64,000 nt of DNA from Aspidiotus rigidus (GCA_035079385.1 JAVHKY010000056.1:6393501-6457500), one strand, 5' to 3'; shown: positions 15,428 through 25,199, counted from the first letter of the stretch. Program-made: numbers and translations. Notes: generated by a model from the sequence alone, not told the origin.

Positions 15428-15771
15428 CTAATAAAATTGATTCTCTTGGTGGTTTTCGTTGCGTTTACATTCCAGAGAATATTGAATACATTGAAGTAAA
15501 TCACGAATTAGTATTTCATATTCCAAGTTATACTACTTTTCTTCCCGGACTGACTATAGTTAATTCTGGAATTTTTCCTTTTCCCAACGCGTTTGATAGA
15601 TTAGATATCCCTACAGCTGTATTTGAATCCTACGAATTAGAACTTTTAGATTTTAGATTGTATGACGTATTTGTTGATAGACCAGGGGAATTAGTTTTCA
15701 AGTTTTTGAACACAATAAATCATATATATATCGCGGAAGATCCGATTAACATTTACATAAGATTGAAATAA
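15424..15771 (+). CDS. dUTPase-like-fold accessory protein
   Basis: 115 residues from ATG 15424 (upstream in-frame codons lack an ATG). Paralogue of the TIR gene product: FLPGLTIVNSGIFPF matches FKPGINEIHSGIYPF, and DRPGELVFKFLN matches DKHGEIIFEFDN. The order PG...SGI...D-x2-GE-h-x-F-x-x-N is that of trimeric dUTPases, but the catalytic Asp/Tyr and P-loop-like C-terminal motifs are not seen, so activity is unlikely. Such folds have been reused by DNA viruses as binding proteins. The stop codon sits in an AATAAA signal just before the next ATG. Confidence 0.6.
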   Translation: MANKIDSLGGFRCVYIPENIEYIEVNHELVFHIPSYTTFLPGLTIVNSGIFPFPNAFDRLDIPTAVFESYELELLDFRLYDVFVDRPGELVFKFLNTINHIYIAEDPINIYIRLK

Positions 15772-15774
15772 AAA

Positions 15775-15969
15775 ATGGGTTGTACAGCATCAAAAGATCA
15801 GGAAAGTTTCATCATTGATGAAACATGGTATTGTTGTAATAAAAAGTGTTTCAATTTACCAAGGAGTAGAGAAGAAGTGGATGGGATAGCGTGTTATAAA
15901 TGTGGGAGTTTTTGCAGGTGTAAGAGTTTCATGAAATGGAGGAAGCCAAGGAATTGCACAAAAGAGTAA
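15775..15969 (+). CDS. Small Cys-rich protein with predicted N-myristoylation signal
   Basis: 64 residues. The N-terminus MGCTASK fits the N-myristoyltransferase consensus (Gly2, small residue at 6), and Cys3 could be palmitoylated, as in dually acylated signalling proteins. The rest has CC-x4-C, C-x2-C and C-x-C groups suggesting a zinc ribbon. A membrane-tethered zinc adaptor is inferred. An AT-rich TATATATA stretch near 15723-15732 lies about 45 bp upstream. Its 3' end overlaps the integrase frame and contains the probable integrase TATA box (15895-15902). Confidence 0.5.
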   Translation: MGCTASKDQESFIIDETWYCCNKKCFNLPRSREEVDGIACYKCGSFCRCKSFMKWRKPRNCTKE

Positions 15970-16739
15970 TTAATAAATTCAAGAGACGTAGAATAATTAC
16001 AAGGGCTATTGATCATATTTGGTGTTCAGACCTATTGATTATGAAAAAATATTCAGAAGAAAATCTGGGTTTCAAGTATATTCTTGTTGTTCTGGACGCA
16101 CTTAGTAAATTCTTGTGGTTAAAACCATTGAAAAAAAAATCAGCTACTCACGTAGTCCCGGCGTTTGAGAGTATTTTCAAATCATCAAAAAGAATACCAG
16201 TATTTCTAACAACCGATAAAGGGACAGAGTACACAAGTAAATCATTTTTAAGGTTTCTTGCGAAGTATAATGTCACCTTATACCATGTTGAGTCAAAAGA
16301 AAAATGTTCAATTGCCGAACGTGTAAACCGAACAATTAATGGGAAGTTGAAATTATATTTTGAGGTGAACAAAAATCATAAGTGGGTAAATTTACTACCA
16401 AAAATCACAAAAGAATACAATGAAATAGATATTCATCGTACTATAGGTATACAACCTGCCAAGGTAAATAAAAAAAATGAAAAAGAGATTCTATTACGGA
16501 TGTATCCGTTGGAAAAGTTTTCTTTCAATAAACCTAAACTAAAAATTGGAGATCGAGTCAGACTTTTAAGGTATAAGGATTTGTTTGCAAATAAATATTC
16601 AAAAAATTGGACTTCAGAAGTATTTGTTGTGGATAGAGTAAAATTTACAGATCCAATTACGTACATTGTCAGAGACGCAAATAACGAATTAGTCACTGGT
16701 GGGTTCTATTACCAGGAATTACAGAAAACTAAATTCTAA
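15936..16739 (+). CDS. Maverick/Polinton DDE integrase
   Basis: 267 residues, retroviral-integrase core. Catalytic triad Asp32 (WCSDLLIM), Asp94 (TTDKGTEY) and Glu128 (IAERVNRTI), with 33 residues between the last two. The C-terminal SH3-like domain (about residues 197-263) has the Maverick pattern GDRVRLLRYKDLF...NWTSEVF...TYIVRD...GGFYYQEL. It joins the element ends to target DNA, giving the observed 6-bp duplication. An N-terminal HHCC zinc domain is not visible in this frame; the Cys-rich protein just upstream overlaps its start, so a read-through or spliced form cannot be excluded. No chromodomain. Confidence 0.92.
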   Translation: MEEAKELHKRVINKFKRRRIITRAIDHIWCSDLLIMKKYSEENLGFKYILVVLDALSKFLWLKPLKKKSATHVVPAFESIFKSSKRIPVFLTTDKGTEYTSKSFLRFLAKYNVTLYHVESKEKCSIAERVNRTINGKLKLYFEVNKNHKWVNLLPKITKEYNEIDIHRTIGIQPAKVNKKNEKEILLRMYPLEKFSFNKPKLKIGDRVRLLRYKDLFANKYSKNWTSEVFVVDRVKFTDPITYIVRDANNELVTGGFYYQELQKTKF

Positions 16740-16743
16740 AAAT

Positions 16744-16840
16744 ATGAAGGGGGTCGGGAATCACGACTCCCTTTGAGACTATATAAGTAAGTGCATTGCA
16801 AAAAATAATCATTGTCTTCCGAGACGGCTTACTGAGAACA
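16744..16840 (+). promoter_or_regulatory. Conserved early-type promoter module, copy 2
   Basis: Near-identical to the module at 15343, with TATA at 16779-16787. It extends through GAGACGGCTTACTGA, which is also shared with the promoter of the leftward gene at 836-1684. It drives the BRO-N gene. Confidence 0.75.
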
Positions 16841-16843
16841 TTG

Positions 16844-17560
16844 ATGATGGAATTGCAAAGTTTTTCATTGCCTAATAACTTGAGCTTTGAGTGTTGGATA
16901 TTTCAAACACTTGACAAAAAGTTTTGGTTCAAGGCGCGAAATATTACTGCATTTTTAGGTTACTCAAATACACGTGATGCTATCTCTCGTCATGTCAAAC
17001 CAAAATGGATAAAAACTTGGACTGATTTGGTTAAGGACTGTTTAGATAAAAATCCACCAAATAATTGGCAACCCCATACAGTTTTCATTGCAGAACCAGG
17101 TCTCTACACACTAATTGCTCATTCTAAATTACCAATAGCCGATATTTTCAATGATTGGATTTATGAACAGGTTTTACCCTCATTAAGAAAAAAAATTATC
17201 AGAGATGAAATAAACAAAATTCTTCCAGATGTCGCAATAAAACCTTGTTCTAAAGAATTACATCATACACTCATCATTCACGAGACTCACGACGATGCTT
17301 TTGTACCTCATCTCAAATTTACAAGATGTCAGAATAGAAGCATTGCAAGTACTTTGAAACAGATAAACAAAATTCACCCTAAAGCTAAAGAACGATTCAG
17401 ATATTCTTCAATACCAAATGGAATAAATGTATTGAACTGTGTAAAAGAATGGCTCCTTCAAAAAAATATACATTACACCGCACGTAATAATGGTCTTTGG
17501 CTCTCCTACAGACACGACACCGATAACCTCATACAGTTTGTACACGACATCACAAAATAA
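16844..17560 (+). CDS. BRO-N domain protein
   Basis: 238 residues from ATG 16844 (a second ATG follows at once; upstream in-frame codons have no ATG). Residues ~10-120 match the BRO-N/phage antirepressor fold: WFKARNITAFLGYSNTRDAI, HVKPKW, then FIAEPGLYTLIAHSK and FNDWIYEQVLPSLRK. BRO proteins are widespread in large insect DNA viruses and bind nucleic acid. The C-terminal ~100 residues are unrecognised but well conserved in composition. It uses the conserved promoter module and so is probably an early regulator. Confidence 0.8.
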   Translation: MMELQSFSLPNNLSFECWIFQTLDKKFWFKARNITAFLGYSNTRDAISRHVKPKWIKTWTDLVKDCLDKNPPNNWQPHTVFIAEPGLYTLIAHSKLPIADIFNDWIYEQVLPSLRKKIIRDEINKILPDVAIKPCSKELHHTLIIHETHDDAFVPHLKFTRCQNRSIASTLKQINKIHPKAKERFRYSSIPNGINVLNCVKEWLLQKNIHYTARNNGLWLSYRHDTDNLIQFVHDITK

Positions 17561-17600
17561 ATGGAGGGGCAGATTTAAAGTATACAGTTTTTTGTGCAAA

Positions 17601-17681
17601 ATGAAGGGGGTCGGGAATCACGACTCCCTTTTGAGACTATATAAGTGAGTGCACTGCAGAAAAATAATCATTGTCATCATG
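17601..17681 (+). promoter_or_regulatory. Conserved early-type promoter module, copy 3 (TIR gene)
   Basis: Same module as at 15343 and 16744; TATA at 17638-17646 and AATAATCATTGTC just before the ATG at 17679. Most of it lies in the right TIR; the left TIR has a shortened version (804-826, minus strand). Confidence 0.7.
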
Positions 17682-18029
17682 TTTAAAATTAAATCTCATT
17701 CTGTGGGAAATTTCAGATATAATTACGATACATACAAACTAAAAAAAAATAAAAATAAAGTTGTCTTCCACATTCAAGATAATACTATTTTCAAACCAGG
17801 AATTAACGAAATACATTCAGGAATATATCCATTCAGAAAACATACCAAAAAATTAAACATCTTCTCCACAATATTAAAATCTCAAGAACTAAACGATTAC
17901 AACATAATGTTATGCGCTCTATTAATAGATAAACATGGCGAAATTATTTTCGAATTTGATAACCTAAACAACGATCCTTTCATCTCACTAAACCAAACAG
18001 AAATTTTCATAACATTAAGAAACGACTAA
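17679..18029 (+). CDS. TIR-encoded dUTPase-like-fold protein
   Basis: 116 residues, Lys/Asn/Ile-rich, no membrane segment. FKPGINEIHSGIYPF and DKHGEIIFEFDNLNNDPF follow the strand order of trimeric dUTPases, without the catalytic signatures. Paralogue of the 15424-15771 protein and of the N-terminal domain of the 836-1684 protein. Because the gene lies in the TIR, an intact element would carry two copies; here only this right copy is intact and the left (480-793) is broken. Function unknown; promoter type suggests early expression. Confidence 0.65.
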   Translation: MFKIKSHSVGNFRYNYDTYKLKKNKNKVVFHIQDNTIFKPGINEIHSGIYPFRKHTKKLNIFSTILKSQELNDYNIMLCALLIDKHGEIIFEFDNLNNDPFISLNQTEIFITLRND

Positions 18030-18148
18030 CTCCAAAAAAATATTCTCTCACACTCACGGGATGTCCGGTCTACTCATTTTCAAAAGTGAACTCCAAAAAA
18101 TATTCTCTCACACACACGGGACGTCCGGTCTACTCATTTTCAAAAGTG
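18028..18148. repeat. Tandem duplication of subterminal TIR unit
   Basis: Two consecutive units of 61 and 60 bp (18028-18088 and 18089-18148), each starting AACTCCAAAA and ending TTCAAAAGTG, differ at only a few bases. The left TIR has a single unit. Confidence 0.85.
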
Positions 18149-18172
18149 GGCCAGACGTCCTTTCCTACTACT

Positions 18173-18178
18173 CGTATC
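18173..18178. repeat. Target site duplication CGTATC, right copy
   Basis: Identical to 391-396 and directly abuts the right TIR end (CCTACTACT). Confidence 0.9.
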
Positions 18179-18181
18179 ACT

Positions 18182-18400
18182 TTACTCGAATTTCCAGTCT
18201 TCGGTGGGTGTTTCTTCTATCTTTTTTATTTTCTGAGCTTCGTTTTCCATGCCCACACTACTTTTTTCATCTCCACTTTCATTCTTTTTTTCTTCTTCTC
18301 CAATGAGTTCGTCTTCATCTTCTAACTCGGCTGTATACCCGCTGAATGTCTGTTCAATTTCTTCAAGGTGTTTCATATCAAACGAATACGTTCCTCAAGG
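18182..18400 (-). mobile_element. LINE-like ORF fragment continuing across the Maverick insertion
   Basis: A minus-strand frame (MKHLEEIEQTFSGY..., acidic, Glu/Lys-rich, 64 residues) ends just beside the insertion. On the same strand the LINE endonuclease piece lies on the other side (1-390). The two are consistent with one LINE copy split by the Maverick. Confidence 0.45.
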
Positions 18401-18417
18401 TTACGGCTATCCATAAT

Positions 18418-19585
18418 AAACGCGAAAGGACGAATACTCCGAAGGGAGAGTGAACAATGCAATTTCCTTCTGAAGGAAAATTTTTCGAGTTTTCTGATGA
18501 AGGGGGGATCCCTATATTGAATCACCTTTAGGCTCTCTCATCTCCGAAATTTTCATGTCTAAGTTTGAACTTGACCTCTTTTCCTCGAACCAGGTGTTAC
18601 CTAATCATATTCACTATTGGCACAGGTACGTTGATGACGTTCTATGTACCTGGACTGGTCCCCCAGATCTCCTTGGTGAGTTTCTGAGGTATCTCAATTC
18701 CTGGTACCCTTCCATCAAATTTACGTTGGAAATAGGGGTATTTTCCATTAACTTTTTGGATTTATCGATCTCTATAATAGACGGTATCCATAAGTTTGGA
18801 ACTTACCCGATGTTTTAGTCCACGGAGGTTCGTTCTGTCCCATTGCTCATTAGATAGCTGCCTTTCACAGCCTAGTTCATAGACTGACTCGTATTCCTTT
18901 GAGTCAGTCTGCCTTCAAGAAAGAATTACTCACAATAAAACACCTGGCTAGAGTGAATGAGGTCAATGTCGCCGTTGACGTGACGGTTCGGAGGAAAGTT
19001 ACGAGGAGCCGTCTTGATTCCATCACCTCCCTCCACCGAGACACGATCCGCGATCGTGTCTAGGCTGAAGGAGCCCATACCCGTTGATGAGAGGAGTGGT
19101 GTTTATAAGTTGGAATTTGGGGATTGTAGAGGCTTTTATATTGGTGAGACCAGCCACCAAATGAAAGTTGCTGAGCATCTGAAGTCTTGGAAGAAGGGAC
19201 ACTTAGGGGAGTCAGCTTTTGCTGATCATTTAATAAACAGTGGCCACAGCTTCCGCGAGGGATCCGAAAAGCTCCTCCATAAGGAGTTTTCTTACCGTGA
19301 GCGCATTGCCCTCGAGCATATAGAGATAATGCGTCATCTCAACACCGACGGAATCACTGTACTCAACTCGTACATTCCTGAAGATGGCCTGATTGAACTG
19401 GTTTATGATTCACACCGCGATTTCTCGTATGGCCAATCTTAATACCTTGTTTTTCGCTTCTGTTCGTCAGTTGCTTTCAGTTCAGGCTTGATGACGGTTT
19501 ATTAACCGAAAGCGCTCGTCGGCTTATATTTTTTCTGCGGTTTGCATTGTTTACTCTCCCTTCGGAGTATTCGACCTTCGCGTGT
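18418..19585 (+). mobile_element. Truncated Penelope-like element with inverted ends
   Basis: Inverted termini at about 18418-18460 and 19546-19585 (CGCGAAAGGACGAATACTCC and its complement). Inside, 18555-18818 encodes the C-terminal part of a reverse transcriptase (RYVDDVLCTWTG catalytic motif C, then NFLDLSI), and 19014-19442 encodes a GIY-YIG nuclease (GVYKLEFGDCRGFYIGET, RIALEHIE). The RT is truncated and the pieces are in separate frames, so the element is dead. The segment near 19486-19520 (TTGATGACGG...CCGAAAGCGC) recurs at 22357-22392 and is hammerhead-like. Confidence 0.8.
19014..19442 (+). pseudogene. GIY-YIG endonuclease domain remnant of a Penelope-like element
   Basis: 142-codon open frame; the Penelope-type GIY-YIG core begins about residue 29 (SGVYKLEFGDC...YIGETSHQMK) and runs through HLGESAFADHLINSGHSF and the Glu-containing helix. 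This domain normally nicks target DNA for the retroelement. Upstream RT sequence is degraded, so it is a remnant. Confidence 0.75.
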
Positions 19586-19845
19586 TTCATATCCTCTATT
19601 TTTATTATGCGGGTATTTTCGTCCTCGCGAATCAAAATTTGACCTCGCTGGGCCATACGAACTTCACGAAACCTGTTACCTTCAGTTTTTCTTTCGCTGC
19701 CGATAACAAATCCTTAGTTTCATTTGTTAGATGTTCGCTGCAAAATATACGTCCTCCCGATTTGTGTCCGCGACGTCGCTGCACTTCAACTGTTTTTTTC
19801 TTCCTTCCTTTATCATTTGCGTCTTCTTATCGCGATTGTTCAACT

Positions 19846-20211
19846 TCACAATAATAGCTGGTGCTTCCCCTTTGTTTGACAGCTGGTGTACCGCGCATAT
19901 ATCATACTCGTATACAGCTTCACATTCAACCTCTCTGCCAATTTGGTCACCTTAATTCTTAAATTTTCCTTCGCCTCTCGTTGCAAGCCCGTGATTATCA
20001 AATCATTGTTTCTTCTACTGTATTGCTCCGATTCGTTGTGACATTGTGTAATTATGTCTCTCTCTTCTTCCAGATTTGCAATACGGTTTTTCAAATCTTC
20101 GTTTTCTTTTTTCAATTCCGATAAACTGTCGATTTTCTTGACACTTTCCTTATTTCCTCGCACATCGTTTATTAGTCTATCGAATTTTTCCTTGAATTCG
20201 TCCGACTGCAT
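19846..20211 (-). mobile_element. LINE ORF1-like coiled-coil fragment
   Basis: From an ATG at about 20211 on the minus strand, a Lys/Glu-rich coiled coil (KKIDSLSELKKENEDLKNRI) leads to YSRRNNDLIITGL, a signature of LINE ORF1 proteins after the coiled coil. The frame then decays. Truncated retroelement debris. Confidence 0.6.
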
Positions 20212-20329
20212 AGTATCTAAAATACACCGTAGGTGAAACACTAGGACTGAAATAGCACAATTCACACGCGATTCTTTTTGTCCGGTAAAAACTTGACTTA
20301 GGCACTTAAGTTCAACACATAAATGCACG

Positions 20330-22295
20330 CGTAAACTCAGCGGCTTATCTTACCAAAACTCACTCCATTCTTTTTCAAAATTAATTTCATTTTCCAACTT
20401 TTGGTCACATATTCTCCCTCCTCTCGAGAGATGTGATTGCTCAAATCTCGTAAGCTGATTTTAACATCATTAAGGTCTATAATTATTACCGAATATTAGA
20501 GGAAAGGAAGAGAATTAAAAGAAATCTAGATATGACTTGAGTAAATTTGAGCCGAAGTACAGACTTCAAGAATGTTGAATGAAGGTAGGAAAATTTTCGA
20601 AGAGAAAACCTGTCGGGAACTGCAGATATAGAACAAGAAAGTGGAAGCCAAGGAGAAGATGAGAGTACATATTAAGTAAGAATGGTTTTTTTGTGACAAT
20701 AGGACCGGACCAAAGAAATGGTGTTTCTTTCATTGTTCTATATTTTTTGAGGGTTTGGTTATTCGAAAATATACGCCAGAAGCGAGGATGAGCTAGAATG
20801 ATAGTATCATGTTCATTAATTGACTTTTTCTTTGGCAAATCAAACGAAATTTTTCCAATCACCTTGTTAGAAATTCATATGCTTGAAAACGTGAAAGAAT
20901 TTTTGTGCAGAGAAGTATGCGAAATTATACGTAAAAAGTCTTCTTCAAAACTTTTTACCTACCTCTTGTATTAATTATGCACAGTTTCGTCATTATGTTT
21001 CAAGAAATTATACCGTTTCTCATTCTTAGGCTAATGTAGAACATGATTGCATGCCTGTAAAGGGTGTATTACAAGTTCAGAACGAGAGCCTTGGGCTACA
21101 ATTAACAGCATAAAAAACTATAATGAGTTGACGACGCGACTTGATCGAGTCTCTTTCTTCTTTCCTATAATCGTTGAATGCAGTACGGTGTCTGGTTTTT
21201 CTTGTGGTTCTTTTATCAGCTTTGCGTCATTCTGATGTGATTTTTTCCTATTACATTTTAATTGTATTACATCACGTGCATCGTCGCTTCTTATTCTTGA
21301 TTCATTCTTAAAATGCCTGACTGTATAGATATATCGACTTCCTACTTTCGACTGGAGTGTATAACCACGTAAATAAAGGTCGTACAAGATGTTAATTCAT
21401 TCACGAATACAATTCACCGTTGAAGGAAATGTAAAATTTTCCTCAACTTTGTATTACCCCGGAACTGAATTTCGAATACACATAATGACGGAACTTTGAA
21501 CTCGATACTGATGTGAAAGTCTTTTACTTTGTATTTGTTCTATTGCATGCAATAAGCTGTCATACATGGTTTTGTCTGCAAGTTTTCTGGACTAATTTTG
21601 GGCTGTTTCATCGAGTGAGAGAAGACTCATTGAATATAATGTACACATAGGTACACTTAGTAAAAGGTTTACCTGATTCTTTTTGTGCATTGAATAATGT
21701 AAATCTTTGGGGTGGTGGGGATTGATGATTTTTACTGCAGGATTCTTAGTTAAGAGGGAAAAGACTGATTTTTCATAATAACAAAAAAAACATTGGTTTT
21801 TGTTTTTTTCGAATTTTTCAATTAAGAAATCTAGGCGTCAATTTCGGAAAATATCGAATCAATTTAATAGATACTGAAATATACTATGAAACTGTTTGAA
21901 GTTGTGTCTGCGTTTATTTTGTAAATATTGACGAAATAGTTCATGAATTATCCTTAATTTAGAAGGAAAATTAAAGCGGGAGAACTGAAGTGGCATATTT
22001 TCGGGGGTTGGAGGAAATCCCTTCCAGAAGACTCCCTAGAACTTGTACACTCATCACTTTTCAACTGCTCATAGGATTTTTTTTTGCCCAATGGAAATTT
22101 TGTCTTTGAAAATTTTCGGACCCGCTCAGAGAGAATCTCTAGAGGCGCCATTGGATAGAAGCGACAAGTATTGTTCGTTACAAAGATCGCGAAAAGTATA
22201 GGAATTGGAGAAAAGGACAGAAGTAGATATATCACCTTGTTGTTTCAAACTAATCGCAGAGTGATGGATTATTAAACGAATCCGTTCCTTCAAGT
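20330..22295. other. Non-coding stretch
   Basis: AT-rich sequence with only short random frames on both strands. No RNA gene or recognisable element seen. Confidence 0.5.
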
Positions 22296-23290
22296 TACGG
22301 CTATCCATAATAAACGCGAAAGACGAATACTCCGACGTATTGCTTTCATTTCAGGCTTAAAGATGGTTTATTAACCGAAAGCGCTCGTCGTTTTTTCTGC
22401 GGTTTGCATGCTGTTGTAAAAGTTGGGCCCAGATCCCCTGCAGAGTTGGATTTCCTAAGAAATTTCTAATAGAACCGCCATTTTCGTAATTACCGAGCCG
22501 AAAGGGGAATGGGTCTAACCACAACAATAAGAAAGGGGGGTGCGTGGATCTAATTTTACATGCAATGCGCAGTGGAATAAATATTCATCAAGTACCGAAC
22601 AAACAATGTATTATCGAACAAACAATATATTATCGTATAATGAGGAAACATATAGGATCTCGCAAATAATAATGCTTCTTGTGGCGCACGGCGCTTCTAT
22701 TTCTTACCTGTGGACAAAGAGAAACGTCCATCAGTACAGTTAGTAATTATAACCGCCGCCGTAAGAGACCTACAGAATGAGACCAAAGTAAAGCTCAAAA
22801 GTGCTACCGTTTCTTAACCGACCGACCGAGATATAAAGTGAGACAGATCTTATGCAAAGAAACCGCCTAACCGACCTAACCGACCGTCCGAGAAAGAAGA
22901 TGTAAAATCCACGGAAAAATCCGTAACCGCCGATCTGTAATAAATAATAATTGACTAACCTCCATAACTGGCAATGTCTCCGGCATCTTCAAATCAACGA
23001 AAAAATATTAAAATTAAACTTGAACTGATCGAGCACGCAAGTAAAAAATTCGAGTACAAGAAACGTCCGTTCGTATCGCTTGACATTGGGAAACAAGTAT
23101 GCTGATCCTTCCTAAGGAAAAGGGTGCAGTTAGGGACCGTTTTTACCTGAGAGCAGGTATCCCGTTGAAGCCTGCTCGAAACCTGATCCACCTCCCGCTG
23201 ATACTTGTTTGCCAAGTCGAACATTTTCGACACATGCTTTACTCCACGTCGGAGTATTCGTCTTTCGCGTTTATGATGGATTATTGTTAG
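22296..23290. mobile_element. Non-autonomous derivative of the 18.4-kb Penelope-like element
   Basis: The left end (22296-22420) joins the terminal sequence TACGGCTATCCATAATAAAC to the internal TTAAAGATGG...CCGAAAGCGC segment seen at 19486. An inverted copy of the terminal sequence lies at 23249-23290. No coding capacity remains; the middle (22790-22890) has short CCGACCGA repeats. Confidence 0.55.
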
Positions 23291-25190
23291 GAAAGTAATT
23301 TGGAGAGCAGAAATTTAGCGTGAGTAATAAGTTGTAGAGGCATTGCAGCGATGAAAGCAAATGGGAAAAACGATGAGATGTGAATCATCGAATTGATGCA
23401 AATAACGCTATTGAATGCGCAGCTTTGATTTACATTGTCGAAAGTAGGTACAACATTATTGAAAAAATCTTTCGTCTTTTACCTTTCCCTCTTTTTTTCT
23501 CTCCTTTGGAAAACTTGCGAATCCATTTTCGGCATGAGAGGAACACGAATAAGATTGAACGAATTTTGGAGCATAATAATTTCGCTACAAGGACCAAACT
23601 GAAGAGGGTTGGTGAACCAATGATAATAGAACTTCCGAACGTTTATGTTGCTTATGCTACAAATTTCTATTGCTTTCAATTTTCGCTGCTATCAATTTTC
23701 CTGCGATGAATTTTCTGGACACCGAGACATGGAAGTTACACTTTTATTACGGGTTCATGTATCTAATAAATCACTGTCTGGTTGCTTGCCTTCCCGTGAA
23801 TTTTATCATAAATTCTGATGTACATATTATAATGGAAATAATGGTCAGCAGTCGTATTCGAAAAACTTAGTACGAACTAGCGATGAAATGGTGTACGAGC
23901 AACTGAACGAAAAATTCAATTTAAATGCAAAATAAAAGGCTATTCTCGTACGCAGCTATGCTATTCGGTATTAATTTAGAGGATAGCGTTTTTTGAAAAC
24001 GAAATAATACTAGGTACTTTTCTAAATGCGATTTGTAGAAATTTAAAGGACTTGACGCAAATAAGTACGAATTTCTTTTTTGCGTTGCAGAAAAATATTT
24101 GTTTCATCTCATCGTGCTGTACGCAGCCAGACTTGCTCGAGACATTTTTAATTTCTACGTAGCTTGTAGGCACCTAAAAATATGTTTGAGTATAGACGGA
24201 TATTATTTACGCGTATCCACGTAATTATCTGGTTTTCTTTCTCCTATTTGAAAACAATACAATGACATTCGGCGGTCTTGTGAATAGCTTATAATATTAT
24301 TTCGATTCATGAAATTTGCCGAACGCTCGCGTAAAATATTTGTACTTAGATTCGTAAAATTCATCGAAAAGTTTCCGCTCGATAGATTACGATAGAAAGC
24401 AAACTATTAAATCGAAGAAAAAAAAAGATTTCTTGAACGGCGTACTTCTAAATTTATGTCTAGTGTGTGATCCAGCGAATGATTTTCTATTGTAGTTTCG
24501 TAGTTTGTGTTTGAGTGTTTGAATAATTGTGCATTATTTCTATACTTATGCTTTCAACAAACATTATCGCACTCGAAAACGTATTGTTTCTTCGTGGTTC
24601 GCTTGTTCGTTTGTAGATTACCTATCATTTTCTTTAAATTGTGCAAGATTGTTGTTTCCTCTTCTTTTCATCCTCAGCAATATGTGCAGGTAGACAGAGT
24701 AGCTCTCGAGTCTCATCCTCCGAGCTTTTTTCGCCTCGCCCCATTCGACAATTTGAGCTTGCGGCGACTGAAAGAAGAAAGAAATCGAGAGAGAAAATTC
24801 CGAGTTGGAATCTTGGAGTATATATATATATATATATATATATATTGAGAATTCTTTGTTCCATGTTTTACGACACATAAATCACAAAATTCACGAAACG
24901 CAAAGGTTATTAGAGTCGTAATTTAAAAATTTTTATTGAGCAAGCGATTTCGAATGAATATCCATCAACGGGCAAGAATATACTGACCGAAGTGAGTAAA
25001 CCCGTAAAGATATAAATCGCAACAGATTACATCATAATCATTCGAATAATTTCTTATAAACTGTATCAGCGAAGTATGAAGTAGGGATTTTCTCATTTAC
25101 CATAGGTGAGTAATTATAAACTGATTTGATAATTTTTGTAGACCCCAGTGCGATACATTTATATTTACAACTCCTCATGTATAAGAGAGG
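23291..25190. other. Non-coding stretch with a TA microsatellite
   Basis: No gene recognised. A (TA)n tract lies at 24819-24845. Confidence 0.5.
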
Positions 25191-25199
25191 CGGGTATTT

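Larger units (their letters stand above)
397..18172. mobile_element. Complete Maverick/Polinton (adintovirus-like) element
   Basis: A 17.8-kb virus-like transposon bounded by TIRs and a 6-bp target duplication. It encodes the diagnostic Maverick set: protein-primed PolB, retroviral-type integrase, packaging ATPase, adenain-like protease and probable major and minor capsid proteins. It also has a parvovirus-type phospholipase A2 protein, a BRO-N protein and at least eight small accessory genes. All the core reading frames are open from ATG to stop. The outer ~300 bp of the two TIRs is nearly identical apart from indels, which suggests a recent insertion that could still be functional. Left-arm genes point left and the rest point right, diverging from about 2950-3320. 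Confidence 0.93.
17604..18172. repeat. Right terminal inverted repeat
   Basis: Inverted match to 397-826. It includes the promoter module and the whole TIR gene. It is longer than the left copy because it lacks the left-side deletions and has a doubled subterminal unit. Confidence 0.9.

Noticed and set aside
15343..17681. Repeated palindromic modules as a CRISPR-like array
   Set aside because: Only three copies separated by whole genes, each in front of an ATG; they are promoters.
24507..24878. Overlapping frames on both strands around the TA microsatellite
   Set aside because: Tyr-Ile runs come from (TA)n; no conserved domain.
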